Below, piece after piece: positions 6,366 to 8,353 of a stretch of 8,353 bases of DNA (position 1 is its first letter; every line of letters starts with the position of its first letter). The notes beneath the pieces were generated by a model, which worked only from the letters and a program-made list of their open reading frames with translations, ran no database searches and was not told the origin of the DNA. Origin of the DNA: CAYQDF01 sp964416175 (GTDB lineage Bacteria; Chloroflexota; Anaerolineae; Anaerolineales; UBA4823); assembly GCA_964416175.1 (NCBI GenBank), contig CAYQDF010000133.1, forward strand, positions 1-8,353, written 5' to 3'. The translations under genes and the position numbers were made by a program.

Positions 6366-6404
6366 ATATCGATAACGGGTGACTGAGAGGTCGCCCGCTT
6401 ATCG
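6349..6404 (+). ncRNA. Second, partial copy of the small-RNA unit
   Basis: The exact 17-nt motif (6349-6365) is again followed after four bases by a long stem-loop: CGATAACGGGTGAC (6370-6383) pairs with GTCGCCCGCTTATCG (6390-6404) with one G-T pair, one bulged C and the loop TGAGAG. Unlike copy 1 the stem is followed by TTAAAC, not a T-run. The weak promoter-like pair ending at 6342 would start transcription at about the first base of the motif. It is a paralogous or decayed RNA unit by analogy with copy 1. Low confidence as an expressed RNA. Confidence 0.28.
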
Positions 6405-6450
6405 TTAAACAACGTCCCGCAGGCAAGCCTGGCAAAGGTACCTGCGGGAC
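6403..6450 (-). terminator. Probable terminator of tRNA-Pro
   Basis: GTCCCGCAGG (6414-6423) and CCTGCGGGAC (6441-6450) form a perfect 10-bp stem with a 17-nt loop. Read on the - strand it begins 11 nt after the tRNA 3' end and is followed by GTTGTTT (6413-6407), a moderate T-rich tail. The + strand tail (TCTGCTTT) is poorer, so the tRNA is the likely user. Confidence 0.6.
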
Positions 6451-6461
6451 TCTGCTTTAAG

Positions 6462-6536
6462 TCGGGGCGCCGGGATTCGAACCCGGGACCTCTTGCACCC
6501 CATGCAAGCGCGCTAGCCGGGCTGCGCCACGCCCCG
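6462..6536 (-). tRNA. tRNA-Pro (anticodon GGG)
   Basis: A 75-nt cloverleaf. The acceptor stem CGGGGCG/CGCCCCG has discriminator A; the D arm has stem GCGC/GCGC. The anticodon arm is CTTGC-ATGGGGT-GCAAG with anticodon GGG (+ strand CCC at 6499-6501). The T arm is CCGGG-TTCGAAT-CCCGG. The 3' CCA is not encoded, since CTT follows. It decodes CCC/CCU. A perfect TATAAT lies upstream and a stem-loop downstream, so it is a single-gene transcription unit. Confidence 0.97.
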
Positions 6537-6546
6537 AATCCCCCCG

Positions 6547-6575
6547 ATTATAGCGCGTAAACTGAGATCTAACAA
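6547..6575 (-). promoter_or_regulatory. Promoter of tRNA-Pro, -35 inside the attC-like site
   Basis: A perfect -10 TATAAT (6552-6547) ends 10 bp before the tRNA 5' end. With exactly 17 bp spacing the -35 is TTGTTA (6575-6570), a 4/6 match. That hexamer spans the R' box GTTAGAT of the adjacent attC-like element, so the -35 would contain the recombination point. The -10 is convincing; the -35 is plausible. Confidence 0.65.
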
Positions 6576-6640
6576 CCAATTCCTGATCAGGCTGTGGAGA
6601 TGACAGAGGACCATCCGATCGGCTGAACGCTTTGTTGGGC
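6567..6640 (-). other. attC: attC-like recombination site (end of last cassette)
   Basis: Read on the - strand, this 74-bp imperfect palindrome starts with R'' GCCCAAC (6640-6634), which fits RYYYAAC. It ends with R' GTTAGAT (6573-6567), which fits GTTRRRY and matches the R' I recall from the attC of aadA cassettes. Inside, CAACAA pairs with TTGTTA-side bases, TTC with GAA, and GATC with GATC, with unpaired spacer bases between, as in the folded attC hairpin. The left part, AACAAAGCGTTCAGCCGA, resembles the textbook attC start AACAATTCGTTCAAGCCGA. It lies 15 bp after the stop of the upstream gene in the same orientation, the normal place for an attC. Recombination would cut between G and TTAGAT. 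Confidence 0.62.
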
Positions 6641-6655
6641 GGTTGTTTTTGTGTC

Positions 6656-7429
6656 TTATTGTCTCGGTAAAGATTTGATGTATTCAATCATTTCTTTAAT
6701 CGGTCTCTTGCCGTGCCAATCAGCAACTCCTGATTTCGAACTTGGCGGTTTCTCGCCAACGAACTCTTGCGGTTTGGCTACAATCAGATTCTGTGTTCTG
6801 TCAATCACAGTAATGGCGCAGGTGGTTGAATAACCCTTAGCGCCCGAAACATAAGCAGCCAAAGCAACTTCTCCACAGTCAATCCAAATGATTGTTCCTA
6901 CTTCATCTGGTGTCCGCGCGCGCAGATCGCTTGGCAAAGCAAAAAAGAGCTCGTCAAATGTTCCTTCTAATCGGCTTACCGTTATAACCTTGCCAGATAT
7001 GTAACCGCCACTCTTGTCATCGTATATCTCACAATTCTGTGCTGGGTCCCATTCGCAGGGAGAGAAGCCAAGGAATCGTTCCTTGAGATCATCAGGAAAG
7101 AGGTACTGGTTCAAGTGAGGCTCGAAGGGTTTGAAAGTCAAAGGACTTCTAAACATGAAGTAGTAAAAACTTAAACCAATAGGAAGGAGTGCTACAACAA
7201 CACGAATGGCGACGGAAAGATTGCCGCGAATTCCCATTGTTTTCAGCAATAAGTTTGCAATGTAAAGTGCCCCAACTATAAGTCCAATGGTGAAAAAAAT
7301 CTTGCCAATGAGCGTGTCTGCGATTATATCCCTACCTCCTTGAGTCAAAATGAAATAGCAACTTGTGCCAAAGTAAGCAATTCCTCCAATTAATTGCCAC
7401 AAAGCTTGATTAGTTGATGATCTGGCCAT
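6656..7429 (-). CDS. Uncharacterised three-helix membrane protein (cassette-borne)
   Basis: The protein has 257 residues from the ATG at 7429, chosen because GGAGGA lies 5 nt upstream (7435-7440); the frame is open further up, but that part spans the attC-like site and is not protein-like. Three hydrophobic segments lie at about 12-30, 40-62 and 74-92. A mostly polar domain (about 98-257) follows, with four Cys (125, 133, 185, 204) and motifs such as GFSPCEWDPAQNCEIYDD and GTIIWIDCGEVALAAYVSG. If the N-terminus is inside, three helices put the C-terminal domain outside, where the cysteines could pair. I do not recognise a family. The AT-richer composition and the attC-like site after its stop suggest transfer as a mobile cassette. 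Expression is probably from a cassette promoter I could not identify clearly. Confidence 0.8.
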   Translation of the reverse strand: MARSSTNQALWQLIGGIAYFGTSCYFILTQGGRDIIADTLIGKIFFTIGLIVGALYIANLLLKTMGIRGNLSVAIRVVVALLPIGLSFYYFMFRSPLTFKPFEPHLNQYLFPDDLKERFLGFSPCEWDPAQNCEIYDDKSGGYISGKVITVSRLEGTFDELFFALPSDLRARTPDEVGTIIWIDCGEVALAAYVSGAKGYSTTCAITVIDRTQNLIVAKPQEFVGEKPPSSKSGVADWHGKRPIKEMIEYIKSLPRQ

Positions 7430-7434
7430 TGCTT

Positions 7435-7440
7435 TCCTCC
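7435..7440 (-). promoter_or_regulatory. Ribosome binding site deciding the membrane-protein start
   Basis: GGAGGA on the - strand, 5 nt before the ATG at 7429. It rules out the longer reading frame beginning at 7648. Confidence 0.8.
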
Positions 7441-7464
7441 AAATTATAAAAACTTTTCGTGATA

Positions 7465-7503
7465 CCCTGCCACAGACGCCCACGGCTGGTTTTAGCGGCA
7501 GGG
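7465..7503. repeat. 7-bp inverted repeat in the membrane-protein leader
   Basis: CCCTGCC (7465-7471) and GGCAGGG (7497-7503) are perfect complements separated by 25 bp, 36 bp upstream of the start codon. There is no T-run on the gene side. It could be an mRNA-leader stem or the relic of another recombination site; neither is demonstrated. Confidence 0.35.
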
Positions 7504-7544
7504 CGGGGCAGGCAAGACTTCTTCGCAAACCAGATCCATTGCCA

Positions 7545-7625
7545 GCCAACGCGCCCCGTACCACCAGGGCGAAGCCGCTGCCTGCAATGAGCGAAGCGAA
7601 TGTGTCCGCTGCAAACGGTGTTGGC
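7545..7625 (-). other. attC: Second attC-like recombination site (end of higBA cassette)
   Basis: On the - strand, GCCAAC (7625-7620) and GTTGGC (7550-7545) are perfect 6-bp complements bounding an 81-bp element that begins 32 bp after the higA stop. CCGT and ACGG pair as inner boxes after an asymmetric bulge, the usual attC layout. GCGCGTTGG at the right end and AACACCGTTTGCAGC at the left resemble the first site (AACAAAGCGTTCAGC). The outer boxes deviate from strict RYYYAAC/GTTRRRY: TGCCAAC fails at two positions, and GTTGGCT has a C where a purine is expected. This makes it weaker than the 6567-6640 site. Confidence 0.45.
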
Positions 7626-7656
7626 ACGCTTTTGACTTTAAGACTCACCTGCCTTT

Positions 7657-7965
7657 TTATGAAGCCATTGAATACGGCTGGATGGCCTCTAAAACGCCGC
7701 TTTCATCTTGTTGAGCAAAATACAAATCCCAGCGCAACTGTAAATTCATCCAGAAATCAGCGGACATATTGAAGAACTTTGCCAAGCGTAAAGCCGTGCT
7801 AGGCGTAACGCCCCTGCGTCCGTTGATAATCTCGTTTACGCGCTGGTAAGGGACAAGAATATTATCGGCTAATTCTTTTTGTGTAATTCCCATAGGTTTG
7901 AGGAATTCTTCTAAAAGCATTTCGCCAGGATGTGTGGGCGGGCGGTGGGTAGGAACACGAACCAT
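7657..7965 (-). CDS. higA: HigA-type antitoxin (XRE helix-turn-helix)
   Basis: The protein has 102 residues from the ATG at 7965. An ATG two codons earlier (7971) directly abuts the Shine-Dalgarno AAGGAG (7977-7972) and is less likely. The HigA signature HPGEMLLEEFLKPMGITQKE starts at about residue 12. The HTH spans about 26-49 (ITQKELAD...YQRVNEIINGRR), followed by GVTPSTALRLAKFFNMSADFWMNLQ. Members neutralise the HigB RNase and bind DNA at their own promoter. The order toxin first, antitoxin second, with a 19-nt gap, is the normal higBA arrangement. It probably represses the promoter at 8284-8313. Full length, no damage. Confidence 0.95.
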   Translation of the reverse strand: MVRVPTHRPPTHPGEMLLEEFLKPMGITQKELADNILVPYQRVNEIINGRRGVTPSTALRLAKFFNMSADFWMNLQLRWDLYFAQQDESGVLEAIQPYSMAS

Positions 7966-7971
7966 TTTCAT

Positions 7972-7977
7972 CTCCTT
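7972..7977 (-). promoter_or_regulatory. Ribosome binding site deciding the higA start
   Basis: AAGGAG on the - strand lies 6 nt before the ATG at 7965 but 0 nt before the ATG at 7971, so the shorter protein is preferred. It sits in the 19-nt gap between toxin and antitoxin genes. Confidence 0.7.
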
Positions 7978-7984
7978 CTATCTT

Positions 7985-8278
7985 CTAGTGATAATCCACG
8001 ATTTCAACTTGGTCAGGTCCCTTTTCTGTCCAGATAAAACAAATACGGTACTGATCATTGATACGGATGCTGTATTGACCTTTTCTATCACCTGACAATG
8101 CTTCAAGCCGATTATTGGGAGGAATTCTCAATTCGGCAAGCGCAGAAACGGAGTCGAGTTGGTCAAGTTTTCGGGCGGCTGTCTTCCAGATGTCGTTGGG
8201 GCAAGTGTTTCTCGCCGCTTTGGTGTTTTCGCCGTTGAAAATATCTTCCGTGCCTGCGTTTTTGAAGGACTGAATCAT
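7985..8278 (-). CDS. higB: HigB-type toxin (RelE-fold mRNA interferase)
   Basis: The protein has 97 residues from the ATG at 8278, reading MIQSFKNAGTEDIFNGENTK, the usual opening of this HigB subfamily. A GTG two codons upstream (8284) is in frame but lies upstream of the predicted transcription start. Other hallmarks are the central WKTAARKLDQLDSV and LRIPPNNRLEALSGDRKGQYSIRINDQYRICF and the C-terminal VEIVDYH. These toxins cleave translated mRNA on the ribosome; basic and aromatic residues in the C-terminal half form the active site (family knowledge). It is paired with higA 19 nt downstream. The promoter is so close that the message probably starts at the AUG itself. It looks intact, so the pair should be active. 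Confidence 0.94.
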   Translation of the reverse strand: MIQSFKNAGTEDIFNGENTKAARNTCPNDIWKTAARKLDQLDSVSALAELRIPPNNRLEALSGDRKGQYSIRINDQYRICFIWTEKGPDQVEIVDYH

Positions 8279-8283
8279 ATTCA

Positions 8284-8313
8284 CATGATAACACGGATGT
8301 CATGCTATTTCAA
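8284..8313 (-). promoter_or_regulatory. higBA promoter with overlapping palindromic operator
   Basis: On the - strand TTGAAA (8313-8308), exactly 17 bp and TATCAT (8290-8285) match the consensus 5/6 each. The predicted start lies at the A of the higB ATG. A 21-bp imperfect palindrome (8284-8304) with outer arms CATGA/TCATG overlaps the -10 and spacer, a good place for HigA autorepression. Promoter: strong by eye. Operator: inference. Confidence 0.68.
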
Positions 8314-8338
8314 GATCTCAAAATTCACCAAGTGGCGC

Positions 8339-8353
8339 GCCAACGAGTTGCGC
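8339..8353 (-). other. attC: Possible R' end of a third attC-like site, cut by the window edge
   Basis: On the - strand GTTGGC (8344-8339) is preceded by CAACTC and is the same hexamer as the R' box at 7550-7545. It sits 26 bp upstream of the higBA -35, where the boundary of the higBA cassette is expected. The remainder of the site is outside the window, so it cannot be tested here. Confidence 0.25.

Larger units (their letters stand above)
6567..8353 (-). mobile_element. Putative integron-type gene-cassette array (two cassettes, integrase not in window)
   Basis: Two gene units on one strand are each followed by an attC-like palindrome in matching orientation: higB-higA then 7545-7625, and the membrane protein then 6567-6640. 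A further R'-like GTTGGC (8344-8339) lies at the right edge just before the higBA promoter. Implied cassettes are about 8343-7550 and 7549-6573, sizes typical for cassettes. Composition is more AT-rich than the left half. Toxin-antitoxin pairs and proteins of unknown function are characteristic cargo of sedentary chromosomal arrays. No integrase, attI or transposase is visible, so a cluster of attC sites lacking an integrase is equally possible. The two better sites differ in how well they fit the consensus, hence medium confidence. Confidence 0.5.

Noticed and set aside
6213..6450. Riboswitch or cis-regulatory leader for a downstream + strand gene
   Set aside because: Nothing is encoded on the + strand downstream; tRNA, cassette genes and higBA are all on the - strand. 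On the - strand the strong stem lacks a T-run.
6462..6536. tRNA-Pro as the attachment site of an integrated island
   Set aside because: The accessory DNA lies at the 5' side of the tRNA, whereas tyrosine-recombinase islands usually use the 3' end. No repeat of the tRNA 3' part is seen in the window.
7443..7448. TATAAT on the - strand upstream of the membrane protein
   Set aside because: No -35 is found at 16-18 bp, and a start from it would fall inside the ribosome binding site, so it is probably just AT-rich sequence.
7430..7648. Longer N-terminus for the membrane protein (start at 7648)
   Set aside because: It would be encoded by the attC-like element and a hairpin; the ATG at 7429 has a strong GGAGGA at proper distance.

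Overview
The window looks like a chromosomal segment from a Chloroflexota bacterium, probably Anaerolineae-like. This is inferred from the aerobic respiration gene set, the fused heme A synthase, the style of the L,D-transpeptidase and the moderately high GC of the left part; it could not be checked by a search. It has two unlike halves. Positions 1 to about 6050 are ordinary GC-rich core genes. Positions about 6570 to 8353 are more AT-rich accessory DNA that looks like the end of an integron-type gene-cassette array.

Left part, + strand (1-4296): the distal end of a cytochrome c oxidase operon. It holds the C-terminal end of subunit III (coxC), a SCO1/SenC copper chaperone, a two-helix membrane protein with a cupredoxin-like outer domain, a SURF1 assembly factor, and one long protein in which heme A synthase (CtaA) is fused to heme O synthase (CtaB). 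Together these deliver copper, make heme A and assemble the aa3-type oxidase. The last three genes overlap by 4 bp (ATGA), so translation is probably coupled. Converging from the - strand is a PCuAC-type periplasmic copper chaperone lipoprotein, which fits the same job.

Middle (4776-6540): a Tat-exported L,D-transpeptidase with SH3-like domains is on the - strand. Directly behind it is a frameshifted, internally deleted remnant of a second, diverged copy of the same gene. The 415-bp gap upstream of the transpeptidase is densely structured. It holds two exact copies of a 17-nt hairpin-forming motif; one is fused to a perfect 14-bp terminator hairpin with seven T residues on the + strand, where no protein gene lies upstream. 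This looks like a small RNA with a partial second copy. A tRNA-Pro(GGG) on the - strand follows, with its own promoter and a probable terminator.

Right part, - strand (6567-8353): a HigB-HigA toxin-antitoxin pair, then an unrecognised three-helix membrane protein. Each is followed by an attC-like imperfect palindrome (7545-7625 and 6567-6640), and part of a third R' box lies at the right edge. No integrase is in the window. The array would end next to tRNA-Pro, and the tRNA's best -35 element lies across the predicted recombination point of the last attC.

Most promising for follow-up: the attC-flanked array in a probable Chloroflexota genome, and the twin 17-nt motif / orphan-terminator RNA locus.
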